Part shown: positions 1 through 8,858 of the stretch, piece by piece
Numbering within the stretch: the first letter of the stretch is position 1
Layout of the letters: each line of letters begins with the position of its first letter
Assembly (NCBI GenBank): GCA_947488645.1
Contig: CANLAC010000002.1
Coordinates: 1 to 31,603 of the forward strand
DNA: 31,603 nt
Source: Actinomycetota bacterium
GTDB taxonomy: Bacteria; Actinomycetota; Actinomycetes; Nanopelagicales; Nanopelagicaceae
Direction of reading: 5' to 3'
Translations under genes and position numbers: made by a program
The notes under the pieces: generated by a model
Databases searched by the model: none
The model's input: only the letters and a program-made list of their open reading frames with translations
Told to the model about the DNA's origin: nothing

Positions 1-3000
1 CGCGCTTCCACATCAACACCAGTTGTTAATGGGTTATCCGGATCGGTAAGGATCAGACGTCCATCTCCACCTGGGAATAAGCGAGCGAAAATATCCTCGA
101 AGTGCTTGGCAGTTTCTGTAAACGCCTCCATAAAGATTGATTGAACCCGATCATCAACCTCTTTAATGATGTCCAGCAAATCCTTTTTAGTGTTCTTAAG
201 ATCCTCAAGCTGTTCGGCAAGAAACTTAAGTCGCTCTTCCAATGATGTGAACTCCTCAAGCGCAAGTGGATTGATCTTGCCTAGTAAGTTCAGTGATCGT
301 TCGGCAGATGCCAGACGCTTTTCCTGTTGATCACGACGGTATGGAACGAGTTCAGTTGCAACAATTTCGCCTTCGTCGGTCTCGTGGAATGTTGGAACAT
401 CATTATCTGGACCATATTCATTGACCAAGGTTGTTGTATCAATTCCAAACTCTTCAACGGTTTTTGTCTCAAGAGTTTCAATACGTAGTCGTTGTTCTGC
501 ACGTGCAATTTCATCTTTGTGAACACTTGTAGTTAATTGTTCAAGCTCTGATGTTAATTCGCGACCTCGTGTGCGAACAGTCAAAGTTTCACCTTCGCGT
601 GCCGCACGAGACTCTTCAAGGCGACCGCGCTCAACAGCGGCTTTTGCAATCGAGCGTTCGATGTGGATCAGTGCTTCATATGCAGCCTCTGCGACAGCTT
701 GTGAAATAACAGCAGCACGCGCACGAGCACTCCTGCGAATAATTGCGCGCTCTGATGCATCACGTTCTGCCTGTGCAGATTGTTCCAATGCCAAAGCTCT
801 TGCGCCAACTGAATTGACGCGCTCTTCAATAGTACGAACTGCTAACCTCGCTTCAACTTCAGAGGTGCGTGCAACAGAAACTTGATTACGTAGATCTTCT
901 GCATGCGAGTGATCAGGCTCTGCTACTTCACCACGCTGCTGCAATTGATTTTGAGCGATAAGGATCTCGCCTTCATCACGAGATCTTGCCCCACTTGCCT
1001 CACTTATCGAGATGTTGAGGCGCTCAACCTCTGCCATTGCAGACTTCATGTTTTGACCAGAAACTGCCAACTGCTCAGTAAGGGCTGCGATGCGGGCATC
1101 TGATTCATTGAGCTTTGACAAAGCAAGATCAAAATCACTTTGACGCGAAGCAAGTTCAGTCGTTGCAGTCGCTATTTCAAACTTTAAGCGATCGCAGTTA
1201 TGGGTAACTTCCTGCAATTTACTTTCAAGTCCTTCAATGAGGGCTTTAATTTCAATTAATGAGGATGAAGATTTTGAACCACCACGCGCGCGGCCCCGAG
1301 AGATAACATCACCATCTCGCGTAACAACTGTTACGCCTGGATGGGATCTCAGAATTGCCTCTGCGGCATTGGCATTTTCTGCAACAACAGTTGAAGCCAG
1401 AAGCGATGCCAGTAGATCACCAATAGAACTTGAACGAATGTGCGCCGAAAGCGGAGTTAGACCTCCAGGAATATTGCCATTGCCTGTCTGTCCTGGCTCA
1501 TAGACCAAAACATCAGCTTGACCTAGGTTTTCACTTCGCAAAGTTGTCAGCGCAGTTACTGCAGAAGAAAGATCTTGCACAACAACTGCATCAGCCAAGC
1601 TTCCTAGTGCTGCAGCAGCTGCGGATTCCCATCCATTATCAATTTCAATTAAGCCTGAAATGCTGCCCAGAATTGAAACTCCACGAGAATCACGAAGTAG
1701 AGCTGACGCTCCGTCACGATTTTGTGAAGTTAACTTCATTGCTTCAAGCTTTGCCTCAATTGCATTTCGTTCACGGTCTGCCGCGCGCTCAGCATCTACT
1801 AGTTCATTAACTTTTGATTTCGCACTTTCTAACTGAGACTTTGCACCTTCGAACTGTGAATCAAGTCCTAGTTCGCCCGAATCAGCACTAGCAATCTCTA
1901 ACTCATATGATGAATATTCGCGCTCTGCATTATCTACGCGTGCTTGAGCATCATCGCGTGATTTTGTAAGACGGGCAATTTCCTCTGCGATTGCTTCAAG
2001 GCGAGCTTGCAATGACTTGATATGGCCTTCTTGGCGCGCTGTTCCTTCGCGCGCATCTGCAATTGCTCGCATAGCCGCAGCGATTGTGTCTTCATCACTT
2101 TTCAAGGCAGCCTCTGCCGCAATTAGTTGAGAGGAGGCTTGCGCTAATGATTGCTGGGCTGAAATCACATTTGCACGAAGATTATTTTCTTCCAGGCGCA
2201 AAGCTGCGGCTTCCTTATCTAAACTTTCTGGATCGCGGCCTGATGTGCGAGCTTCCTCTGCTTCTTCATTGAGAAAACGTGAGCGCTCTTGCGCAAGGCT
2301 TTGGGTGCCACGGAACTTTTCACGCAGAGAGTTCAGATTGTAATAAGTCTCTTGAGCTGCAACTAATAATGGACCCTCATGTGCGGCTTGAGCATCGAGT
2401 ACTTCTTCGCGACGTCTAACCGAATCAACCTCGGCCTCAACTGCAGAGCGTTTCTCACGCAATGCAGTTTCATCAGCAACTTCAAGCTCTAGAGTCTTTG
2501 ACATCGAAATAAAATCATCAGCGAGCAATCGCAGTTTTGCATCTCGCAAATCTGCTTGAATCGTTGCCGCCTTCTTAGCAACTTCTGCTTGCTTTCCAAG
2601 TGGTCGCAGTTGTCGACGTAGTTCAACAGTTAGATCTTGAATACGCGCAAGGTTTGCTTGCATCGAATCTAGTTTGCGAAGCGCCTTCTCTTTGCGCTTA
2701 CGGTGCTTAAGCACACCAGCGGCTTCTTCAATAAATCCGCGACGCTCTTCAGGAGTTGCCATCAAGATTGCATCAAGTTGACCTTGGCCAACGATCACGT
2801 GCATTTCGCGACCAATTCCTGAATCGCTCAATAATTCTTGAATATCCAATAGGCGAGATGCTTCACCGTTGATTTGATATTCACTTTGTCCATTGCGGAA
2901 GAGAATTCTAGAAATTGTTACTTCGGTGTAATCGATAGGTAGTGCGCCATCTGAGTTATCAATTGTTAATGAAACTTCAGCACGACCAAGTGGTGCTCGT

Positions 3001-3212
3001 CCACTTGTTCCAGCAAAGATGACATCTTCCATCTTTCCGCCACGCAGTGATTTTGCGCCTTGCTCACCCATAACCCAAGTAAGTGCGTCCACAACATTTG
3101 ATTTACCTGAACCGTTAGGGCCAACCACGCAGGTGATTCCGGGTTCGAGACGAAGAGTGGTCGCAGAGGCAAAGGACTTAAAGCCCTTAAGCGTCATACT
3201 CTTCAAATACAC
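1..3212 (-). CDS. smc: Chromosome segregation ATPase SMC, C-terminus cut by window edge
   Basis: SMC is the ATPase core of the condensin-like complex that compacts and segregates the chromosome with ScpA and ScpB. The frame is open from a GTG start to the window edge, about 1070 codons of a family usually near 1170-1200. The N-terminus reads VYLKSMTLKGFKSFA, followed by Walker A GPNGSGKS at residues 31-38 and GGKMEDVIFAGT. Two long heptad-rich coiled-coil arms flank a globular hinge at roughly residues 510-660, and the visible end has the conserved LFPGGDGRLILTDP segment. The ABC signature and Walker B lie beyond the edge. The same frame was confirmed at the start, the hinge and the left edge, so there is no net frameshift. 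The GTG start is chosen because it gives the family N-terminus. It lies 40 bp after rnc, probably in the same operon. Confidence 0.97.
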   Translation of the reverse strand, partial: MYLKSMTLKGFKSFASATTLRLEPGITCVVGPNGSGKSNVVDALTWVMGEQGAKSLRGGKMEDVIFAGTSGRAPLGRAEVSLTIDNSDGALPIDYTEVTISRILFRNGQSEYQINGEASRLLDIQELLSDSGIGREMHVIVGQGQLDAILMATPEERRGFIEEAAGVLKHRKRKEKALRKLDSMQANLARIQDLTVELRRQLRPLGKQAEVAKKAATIQADLRDAKLRLLADDFISMSKTLELEVADETALREKRSAVEAEVDSVRRREEVLDAQAAHEGPLLVAAQETYYNLNSLREKFRGTQSLAQERSRFLNEEAEEARTSGRDPESLDKEAAALRLEENNLRANVISAQQSLAQASSQLIAAEAALKSDEDTIAAAMRAIADAREGTARQEGHIKSLQARLEAIAEEIARLTKSRDDAQARVDNAEREYSSYELEIASADSGELGLDSQFEGAKSQLESAKSKVNELVDAERAADRERNAIEAKLEAMKLTSQNRDGASALLRDSRGVSILGSISGLIEIDNGWESAAAAALGSLADAVVVQDLSSAVTALTTLRSENLGQADVLVYEPGQTGNGNIPGGLTPLSAHIRSSSIGDLLASLLASTVVAENANAAEAILRSHPGVTVVTRDGDVISRGRARGGSKSSSSLIEIKALIEGLESKLQEVTHNCDRLKFEIATATTELASRQSDFDLALSKLNESDARIAALTEQLAVSGQNMKSAMAEVERLNISISEASGARSRDEGEILIAQNQLQQRGEVAEPDHSHAEDLRNQVSVARTSEVEARLAVRTIEERVNSVGARALALEQSAQAERDASERAIIRRSARARAAVISQAVAEAAYEALIHIERSIAKAAVERGRLEESRAAREGETLTVRTRGRELTSELEQLTTSVHKDEIARAEQRLRIETLETKTVEEFGIDTTTLVNEYGPDNDVPTFHETDEGEIVATELVPYRRDQQEKRLASAERSLNLLGKINPLALEEFTSLEERLKFLAEQLEDLKNTKKDLLDIIKEVDDRVQSIFMEAFTETAKHFEDIFARLFPGGDGRLILTDPDNPLTTGVDVEA

Positions 3213-3252
3213 GCGGTAAACCTATCGCTTCAGGAGCGTGTTTTTAGTGAAT

Positions 3253-3930
3253 TTAGGCTTGCGGAAAGGCGGTTTTTAACGCTTCATAGGCTGCGCGTGC
3301 GGCTACTTGTTCGGCCTCTCGCTTGCTCTTTCCAGTTCCTTCGCTCATGACTTGACCACTCAACATTGCAATTGCGGTGAAGTTCTTGTCGTGATCCGGG
3401 CCATCTTCACTAACAATATATTCCGGTGCACCCTTACCGAGTGATGCCGCTAATTCTTGAAGTGCAGTTTTTCCATCAAGGCCAGCGCCGCGTGCAACAG
3501 CTGAGTCCATTGTGGGTGTAATCAACTTTCGAACTATCTCGGTGCACTGGGCAAAACCAAATTGCATATAAATAGCGCCAATCAATGCTTCGAGAGCATC
3601 TGCAAGCAATGAGTTTTTATCGCGTCCGTTAGTTACTTCTTCGCCTTTTCCAAGACGGATGTATTGACCAAGTTGTAATCCGCGTGCGATATCTGCGAGC
3701 GCACGCATATTGACAACTCCAGAACGCAAGGGAGAAAGACGACTTTCATCGAAATCTGGATAACGTTTGTAGAGTTCTTCGGTAACAATTAAACCAAGAA
3801 CCGAATCACCAAGAAATTCAAGGCGCTCATTAGTTTCTTTACTTCCAGATTCATAGGCATATGAACGATGGGTAAAGGCTAACTCGAGCAAAGCTGGATC
3901 GAGTGTTACTCCCAGCTGCTCACTGAGCAT
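3253..3930 (-). CDS. rnc: Ribonuclease III
   Basis: This double-strand-specific endoribonuclease processes rRNA precursors and structured mRNAs. The 225-residue protein has the family signature ERLEFLGDSVLGL from about residue 35, which supplies catalytic acidic residues. A C-terminal double-stranded-RNA-binding domain follows at about residues 153-220, with the GKSKREAEQVAARAAYEAL helix near its end. Length is normal. It begins 10 bp after the rpmF stop and is followed after 22 codon-lengths of spacer-free context by smc on the same strand, the usual actinobacterial order rpmF-rnc-smc. Confidence 0.98.
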   Translation of the reverse strand: MLSEQLGVTLDPALLELAFTHRSYAYESGSKETNERLEFLGDSVLGLIVTEELYKRYPDFDESRLSPLRSGVVNMRALADIARGLQLGQYIRLGKGEEVTNGRDKNSLLADALEALIGAIYMQFGFAQCTEIVRKLITPTMDSAVARGAGLDGKTALQELAASLGKGAPEYIVSEDGPDHDKNFTAIAMLSGQVMSEGTGKSKREAEQVAARAAYEALKTAFPQA

Positions 3931-3940
3931 TGAACTCAGA

Positions 3941-4114
3941 TCAGACCTCTAATACCTGGCGACGGTTGTATGTACCGCACGTTGGGCATGCTGTGTGCTG
4001 CAACTTAGGCTGCTGGCACTGACCGCATGTTGATAGAGAGGCTGCAGTAGTTTTCCACTGGCTACGACGTGAGCGCGTCTTTGAACGCGACATTTTTCGC
4101 TTTGGTACTGGCAC
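3941..4114 (-). CDS. rpmF: 50S ribosomal protein L32
   Basis: This is a small structural protein of the large ribosomal subunit. The 57-residue product begins MPVPKRKMSRSKTRSRRSQW, the L32 pattern. It has four cysteines in two pairs (CGQC near residue 30, CPTC near residue 43), so it is the zinc-binding form rather than the zinc-free paralogue. The start is taken as GTG at 4114, not the ATG at 4093, because the upstream VPKRK residues are conserved in L32 and a GAGG ribosome-binding site lies about 8 nt before the GTG. It sits between the DUF177 gene and rnc, as in many bacteria where yceD precedes rpmF. Confidence 0.96.
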   Translation of the reverse strand: MPVPKRKMSRSKTRSRRSQWKTTAASLSTCGQCQQPKLQHTACPTCGTYNRRQVLEV

Positions 4115-4181
4115 TGTTCGAACCTCTTCTCAATCCTTGAGCAGCCACTGGGCTGCAGAGGGTAAGTATCCCTTAAAAGGG

Positions 4182-4778
4182 CTAAATCTTGAAATCGGGA
4201 TCCTCGAGGGTTAATCCCCCAAGGCTGGCCCAACGGGCATCAATTACCTCATGGGCGTGGTCCTCAGGCAGATCTGCCCACTTGCCCCCGCATTCTGGGC
4301 ACAAACCCAAGCAATCCTGATTACAGACAGGGTTGCTCGGTAATGAGAGCACAATCGCATCTCGAACAGGGGTCTCTAAATCAAGAATGTCCCCGTCCAT
4401 CATGAACTCATCTGCCACATCTAAATCTTCACTTGTTAAGTCCTCTGTAGAACTCTTTCTCTTTTTCTTCCCACGCTCATTTGTTGGCTCATAGTTATAA
4501 AGCTCTTGAATTTTGCGTTCAATAACAATTTCAACGGGATCTAGGCAACGAATGCATTCTCCTTGTGCCACGGCATATACATCAGCGCTTAGTAACACGC
4601 CTTCGGTGACAGATTCCAGGCGAGCATCAATTTCAATGATTTCACCGGCAGGCACAGAAATTAAATCAACACCGAACTTTTCTTTAACGACGATATCTAA
4701 TTCATACTCCTTCATTTCACCCGCACGACGAGGTAACTCGTAGGTATTGAGCTTAAAAGAGTCTGGGGCTTTACTCAT
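4182..4778 (-). CDS. DUF177/YceD family protein
   Basis: The 198-residue protein belongs to the YceD/DUF177 family, which is almost always encoded just before rpmF. Family members are linked to ribosome assembly and 23S rRNA processing, but the exact role is unsettled. A conserved ECIRCLDPV segment (near residues 73-81) and a C-terminal cysteine cluster, CNQDCLGLCPECGGKW, are visible and resemble a zinc site. The middle is acidic with a lysine-rich patch (KKKRKSS). The start is 6 bp after the sepIVA stop with no clear ribosome-binding site, which suggests translational coupling. In mycobacteria the same order sepIVA-DUF177-rnc occurs (Rv2927c-Rv2926c-Rv2925c). Confidence 0.93.
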   Translation of the reverse strand: MSKAPDSFKLNTYELPRRAGEMKEYELDIVVKEKFGVDLISVPAGEIIEIDARLESVTEGVLLSADVYAVAQGECIRCLDPVEIVIERKIQELYNYEPTNERGKKKRKSSTEDLTSEDLDVADEFMMDGDILDLETPVRDAIVLSLPSNPVCNQDCLGLCPECGGKWADLPEDHAHEVIDARWASLGGLTLEDPDFKI

Positions 4779-4784
4779 CAGCCA

Positions 4785-5264
4785 TTATTCGTCAGCTAGT
4801 TGTGACAAGACATCCTTGTCGTTAGCGCCAGCTAGTCGATCACGCCCACGAGATACTGCATCCATCGTCTTATTAAGAATTACCTCAAGAGTTGCAAGAC
4901 GACCATCGATATACTCTTCAACTTCCTGCTTTTCTAACTCTGCAGTTTCGCGAGCATCATCTAATATCTTGCGCGCTTCATCACGGGCGATCTGCACGAT
5001 TGATGTTTGCTCAACCATTTGTGAAACATCTTCACGGGCAATCGTAATTAATTGCTCGGCACTTACTCGAGCTTCTTCAATAATTGCATCACGGGTTTCA
5101 ATAATCTTTCGCGCAGATTCAAAGTCCGTTGGAAGTGCTTCGCGGGCATCATCAAGGATTTCAAGCATCTCAGCACGGTGCACGACACAACTTGCAGATA
5201 GTGGAACACCGCGTGCTTCTTCAACCAATGTAATCGCTGAAGTTAACTTCTCTACTGAATCCAT
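4785..5264 (-). CDS. sepIVA: SepIVA-like coiled-coil septation protein
   Basis: The 159-residue protein is almost wholly charged alpha-helix and coiled coil, with long runs of E, D, A and R and no membrane segment. By position and character it matches the DivIVA-like septation factor SepIVA of mycobacteria (Rv2927c), which lies beside DUF177 and rnc and helps coordinate septum formation and polar growth. The DivIVA-like core is inferred from the helical pattern after an N-terminal segment beginning MDSVEKLTSAITLVEEARGV. The ATG is 3 bp after the coaD stop, with a GGGGAAG ribosome-binding sequence inside the end of coaD. Automated pipelines may call it an ATP-synthase-b-like or hypothetical protein. 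Confidence 0.75.
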   Translation of the reverse strand: MDSVEKLTSAITLVEEARGVPLSASCVVHRAEMLEILDDAREALPTDFESARKIIETRDAIIEEARVSAEQLITIAREDVSQMVEQTSIVQIARDEARKILDDARETAELEKQEVEEYIDGRLATLEVILNKTMDAVSRGRDRLAGANDKDVLSQLADE

Positions 5265-5267
5265 GAT

Positions 5268-5747
5268 CTACTTCCCCGCTACTCGTGCTTTAAGTGCTTC
5301 ATTAATTGTTGGTGGAACCATAGTTGAAACATCACCGTTGTAATGGGCGAGCTCTTTCACAAGAGATGATGATAGGAATGAATGTGCAGGCGATGTCGCC
5401 ATGAACATTGTTTCAACACCAGATCCCTGCAGATTAACCTGAGCCATCTGCAATTCGTAATCAAAGTCAGTAACCGCTCTCAAACCCTTAACAATTGCTT
5501 GGATTGAATTGCTCTTGCAGTAATCAACTAGAAGTCCACTCCAGGAATCAACTGAAACATTAGGAAACTTAGTTGTTACCTCTGTAATCATCGCAATACG
5601 TTCCGTCACGGTGAAAAGACTTGATTTGGTGCGATTTTCCAGAACAGCTACGACTACGTGATCAAACTGCTGGGCCGCACGCTCAATGATGTCTAAGTGC
5701 CCATAGGTGATGGGATCAAAGGATCCTGGGCATACCGCGCGCTTCAT
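5268..5747 (-). CDS. coaD: Phosphopantetheine adenylyltransferase
   Basis: CoaD transfers AMP from ATP to 4'-phosphopantetheine, the penultimate step of coenzyme A synthesis. The 159-residue length is typical. The nucleotidyltransferase motif is present as GSFDPITYGHLDII (residues 8-21, with the GH of the HIGH-like motif). The C-terminal FLSSSLVKELA corresponds to the conserved ISSxxVRE segment. The start ATG gives the standard MKRAVCPGSFDP N-terminus. It has no ribosome-binding site, but a TAGCGT hexamer ends 7 nt upstream, so an internal leaderless promoter is possible besides read-through from rsmD. Confidence 0.98.
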   Translation of the reverse strand: MKRAVCPGSFDPITYGHLDIIERAAQQFDHVVVAVLENRTKSSLFTVTERIAMITEVTTKFPNVSVDSWSGLLVDYCKSNSIQAIVKGLRAVTDFDYELQMAQVNLQGSGVETMFMATSPAHSFLSSSLVKELAHYNGDVSTMVPPTINEALKARVAGK

Positions 5748-5754
5748 GTGCCAA

Positions 5755-5760
5755 ACGCTA
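5755..5760 (-). promoter_or_regulatory. Possible -10 box for a leaderless coaD transcript
   Basis: On the minus strand the hexamer TAGCGT ends 7 nt before the coaD ATG, in the 39-bp gap after rsmD. No convincing -35 element or Shine-Dalgarno sequence is seen. The spacing matches other start codons in this window, and only that recurrence supports the call. Confidence 0.25.
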
Positions 5761-5786
5761 GCAATACTGAGCCCAGTTATCCATTC

Positions 5787-6356
5787 TTAGGGCTGGTAAT
5801 TAGCGTAATAAATGGTCGCCTGCCCATATTTTCGCTCACGTGCGGGCACAAATGCATCTGGCCATATAAATTGCGCGCCACGCGCTGTGCGCTCAACTGC
5901 AACGAATGCATCGCTGCTTAGAAATTCATAATCATGCAGAGCGCTCAATACATCTTCAACGGCTTGATTAGAAAAATCATATGGTGGATCAATATAAACA
6001 AGATGATATTTATCTTTCGGTGCATCTTTCAAGAACCGCTCAGCGCTCATTCCATACAAATGGAAACTTCCCGTTGGATTCGACTTCTTTACTATCTCAA
6101 AGTTAGTTTCAATCGTTTTTTGTGCTTCATCATCTTTCTCAACAATATGAACAGATGTTGCACCTCGAGACAATGACTCCAATCCAATTGCACCAGATCC
6201 GCCAAATAGATCTAAAACATGTAATCCTTCAAAGGTTCCAAACTCTGATGCCAATGAGGAGAACAAGCCTTCACGAGCTCGATCAGAGGTTGGTCTAGTC
6301 GCTCCTGCAACGGCGCCAAGAATTCGGCCCTTTGCAACACCGGCAATAATTCTCAA
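5787..6356 (-). CDS. rsmD: 16S rRNA (guanine(966)-N(2))-methyltransferase RsmD
   Basis: RsmD methylates G966 of 16S rRNA using S-adenosylmethionine. The protein has the SAM-binding motif DLFGGSGAIGLESLSRG in the N-terminal half and the catalytic DPPYDF motif further on, and ends KYGQATIYYANYQP. The frame is open further upstream (to 6410) but that region is the end of recG. I choose the TTG at 6356, which gives the standard N-terminus LRIIAGVAKGR and 189 residues. An AAGGG ribosome-binding sequence lies about 8 nt before it, within the last codons of recG. It starts just after the recG stop, and coaD follows 39 bp downstream, a very common rsmD-coaD pair. Confidence 0.95.
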   Translation of the reverse strand: MRIIAGVAKGRILGAVAGATRPTSDRAREGLFSSLASEFGTFEGLHVLDLFGGSGAIGLESLSRGATSVHIVEKDDEAQKTIETNFEIVKKSNPTGSFHLYGMSAERFLKDAPKDKYHLVYIDPPYDFSNQAVEDVLSALHDYEFLSSDAFVAVERTARGAQFIWPDAFVPARERKYGQATIYYANYQP

Positions 6357-6360
6357 TTGA

Positions 6361-8532
6361 TTAACCCTTATCCAAATAGTCAACGGCTTGATCGCGCTGT
6401 AACTGTGCAAGTTCTGCCCTCAGCGCAGGATAGTCTGACAAATCATTATCTGTCGCAATCAGTGATTCTGCATCATCACGGGCTTGTTCGATCAACCCTT
6501 CATCGCGCAAAACACGTAGCAACCGCAAATGCGACTGTGTGCCAGATTGACTTGCACCAAGAACATCTCCTTCACGCCGTTGCTCCAGATCTATTCGGGA
6601 TAACTCAAAGCCATCTAACGTGCCTGCTACCGCATTTAGTCTTTCGCGGGCAGGTGTTTCTTCTTCGCACTGAGTCACCAAAAGACAAAGCCCAGGTGAA
6701 GTTCCACGACCTACACGACCGCGCAGCTGGTGTAGTTGTGAAACACCAAAACGATCTGCATCCATAATCACCATGATCGTTGCATTGGGCACGTCAACGC
6801 CTACTTCAATTACAGTTGTTGATACCAAGACATCGATATCGCCCTTAGTAAAAGCCTGCATCGTTGAGTCTTTTTCATCGGCAGATAGGCGTCCGTGCAG
6901 AATCGCAATTTTTAGCCCCTTCAAAGGACCCGCATGCAAGGTTGGCGCTAGCTCTTCAACCGATGTGATCTCAGATGACTCCTCTCCAAATAGGAAGTCA
7001 ATGTCAGCATTTGCATCAGAATCGGCGCTAATGCGCGGGGCAACTATGTATGCCTGATGACCTTGGGCGACCTCTTCGTTAATTCTTTGCCATGCTCTCT
7101 CCAAAAAGCTTGGCTTCTCTTTCACCGGAACGACGTGGGTTGTGATCGGTTGACGTCCCAAAGGCAGCTCTCGCAAAGTAGAAACATCTAAATCACCAAA
7201 GACGGTCATCGCAACTGTTCGCGGAATTGGTGTTGCTGTCATTACAAGTAAATGTGGAGGCAGAATTGCTTTCTCTTTCAAGGCATCACGTTGCTCAACA
7301 CCGAAACGATGCTGCTCATCAACGACAATTAATCCCAAATCTTTGAACTCAACTTTTTCACCTAACAAGGCATGCGTACCAATCACGATTCCGGCAGTGC
7401 CCGTTGCCGCCATAGCCAAAGCCTCTTTTCGCGCCGCAGCGCTTTGTGATCCTGTAATCAAAGTTACTCGTGTTGCTTTGTCAGATCCACCAAGCATTCC
7501 GCCCTGGCCAAGATCACCCAATAGTTTTTGGATTGTTCGCAGATGCTGGGCAGCTAATACTTCAGTAGGTGCAAGCAGCGCCGCCTGTCCCCCGCTATCA
7601 ACAACTGCCAACATCGCTCGCACAGCAACAATTGTTTTACCAGAACCAACCTCACCTTGTAATAAACGGTGCATTGGATGCGGCTGAGATAGATCTGATT
7701 CAATCTCCTTACACACCGCAACTTGGCCTGCAGTTAACTCAAAAGGAAGTGTTGCATCGAATGCATCAAGTAAACCCCCACTGATGCGTTTTCTAGATGT
7801 TGAATTCAGCTTCTTTAATTCAATTCTGCGCATGACCAGCAGAGATTGAAGAAGGAATGCTTCATCAAAGGTTAAGCGTTCCCTAGAAAGTTCAGCATGA
7901 TCTAAATCTGCAGGCTGGTGCAACTGCACTAAGGCTTGATGAAGTGAAGGGTATTTGTGTTTTTCTCGTATTGAAGAGGGTAAGAAATCTTCAATTTCCT
8001 CAAGTGATCCAATAGCAAGTTGTGCACATTGTGAGATCTTCCACGATGGCATTTTCGCCGAAGCGGGATAGACGGGTAAATACTTCCCTGCAAAGCCTTC
8101 AACTGCGCTATCAACATCTGAACCATCAGGAATCATTTCGTAATCGGGATGGGCAAGTTGTTTCTTATTATTAAAGACTCCAACCTTTCCTGCAAACAAG
8201 CCTTGTCGTCCGACCTTTAGATCTTTTTCGCGCCAGGCTTGATTAAAAAATGTCAGGGACAATTTGTCTGTGCCATCCGTGACAACAACTTCGAGCATGC
8301 TGCCTTTGCGCCCACGCATAGGTCTAGTTGAGGCTGAATACACCTGCGCCAGAATTGTTGTCTCATCGCCTTCATGGAGCTCAGAAATATCTGAAAGCTC
8401 ACCACGGACCATGTATCGACGTGGGTAATGGCGCATGAGATCACCAATGGATTTGATCCCAAATGTGGTTTCAAGAACTTTGGCGGTGCGGTCGCCAACA
8501 ACCGCTGAAACCTTGTTCTCGAGTTGTGCCAC
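6361..8532 (-). CDS. recG: ATP-dependent DNA helicase RecG
   Basis: RecG remodels stalled replication forks and branch-migrates recombination intermediates. The 723-residue protein has an N-terminal wedge/OB domain (about residues 60-150), Walker A GEVGSGKT (about residue 290), DEQHRFGVEQR (motif II), ATPIPRT (motif III), then the C-terminal helicase lobe with STTVIEVGVDVPNA and QLRGRVGRG. Length is normal. The start is GTG, giving MAQLENKVSAVVGDRTAK. No strong ribosome-binding site is visible, and a GAGAAT -10-like hexamer lies 6 nt upstream. It heads the minus-strand cluster running to smc and is divergent from rpmB across a 135-bp spacer. Confidence 0.98.
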   Translation of the reverse strand: MAQLENKVSAVVGDRTAKVLETTFGIKSIGDLMRHYPRRYMVRGELSDISELHEGDETTILAQVYSASTRPMRGRKGSMLEVVVTDGTDKLSLTFFNQAWREKDLKVGRQGLFAGKVGVFNNKKQLAHPDYEMIPDGSDVDSAVEGFAGKYLPVYPASAKMPSWKISQCAQLAIGSLEEIEDFLPSSIREKHKYPSLHQALVQLHQPADLDHAELSRERLTFDEAFLLQSLLVMRRIELKKLNSTSRKRISGGLLDAFDATLPFELTAGQVAVCKEIESDLSQPHPMHRLLQGEVGSGKTIVAVRAMLAVVDSGGQAALLAPTEVLAAQHLRTIQKLLGDLGQGGMLGGSDKATRVTLITGSQSAAARKEALAMAATGTAGIVIGTHALLGEKVEFKDLGLIVVDEQHRFGVEQRDALKEKAILPPHLLVMTATPIPRTVAMTVFGDLDVSTLRELPLGRQPITTHVVPVKEKPSFLERAWQRINEEVAQGHQAYIVAPRISADSDANADIDFLFGEESSEITSVEELAPTLHAGPLKGLKIAILHGRLSADEKDSTMQAFTKGDIDVLVSTTVIEVGVDVPNATIMVIMDADRFGVSQLHQLRGRVGRGTSPGLCLLVTQCEEETPARERLNAVAGTLDGFELSRIDLEQRREGDVLGASQSGTQSHLRLLRVLRDEGLIEQARDDAESLIATDNDLSDYPALRAELAQLQRDQAVDYLDKG

Positions 8533-8581
8533 ACGGGCATTCTCTCTCTAAATCCCCTGAATTTCCCTCAACAAGGGTGAA

Positions 8582-8612
8582 TTGGCATTGAACCCCGCCC
8601 ACGGGGTACCCT
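8582..8612 (+). promoter_or_regulatory. Possible rpmB promoter containing an inverted repeat
   Basis: TTGGCA (8582-8587) and TACCCT (8607-8612) could be -35 and -10 elements, with a long 19-bp spacer. The inverted repeat ACCCCG-N4-CGGGGT (8592-8607) fills the spacer. Transcription would start near 8619 and give a leader of about 50 nt. Only the -10-like TAnnnT pattern and the position support the call. Confidence 0.35.
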
Positions 8613-8667
8613 TACGCTCTGTTCCCATTGGAACGAGATCAATAGAAAAGTTAAAAGGAGTACCGCT

Positions 8668-8853
8668 GTGGCAGCAACATGCGATATCTGTGCCAAAGGG
8701 CCCAGCTTCGGAAACAATGTCTCTCACTCACAGGTGAAGACCCGTCGTCGTTGGAATCCAAACATTCAGCGCGTTCGCACCCTTGTTGGTGGAACACCAA
8801 AGCGTCAAAACGTGTGTACTTCATGCCTCAAGGCTGGAAAAGTAACTCGTTAA
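8668..8853 (+). CDS. rpmB: 50S ribosomal protein L28
   Basis: This is a structural protein of the large ribosomal subunit. The 61-residue product begins MAATCDICAKGPSFGNNVSHS and ends CTSCLKAGKVTR, with two CxxC pairs (residues 5-8 and near 50-53), so it is a zinc-binding L28. The GTG start is well supported by an AAAAGGAG ribosome-binding site 7 nt upstream. It is a single-gene unit divergent from recG. A strong intrinsic terminator follows 17 bp after the stop. Confidence 0.97.
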   Translation: MAATCDICAKGPSFGNNVSHSQVKTRRRWNPNIQRVRTLVGGTPKRQNVCTSCLKAGKVTR

Positions 8854-8858
8854 TTTTT

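Noticed and set aside
571..1810. Several open frames on the plus strand of up to about 126 codons
   Set aside because: They are antisense to the smc coiled-coil region, have no ribosome-binding sites and show low-complexity translations mirroring heptad codons.
3949..4233. A 94-codon minus-strand frame over rpmF
   Set aside because: It overlaps rpmF in another frame. The rpmF frame gives a clear L32 with zinc-binding cysteines.
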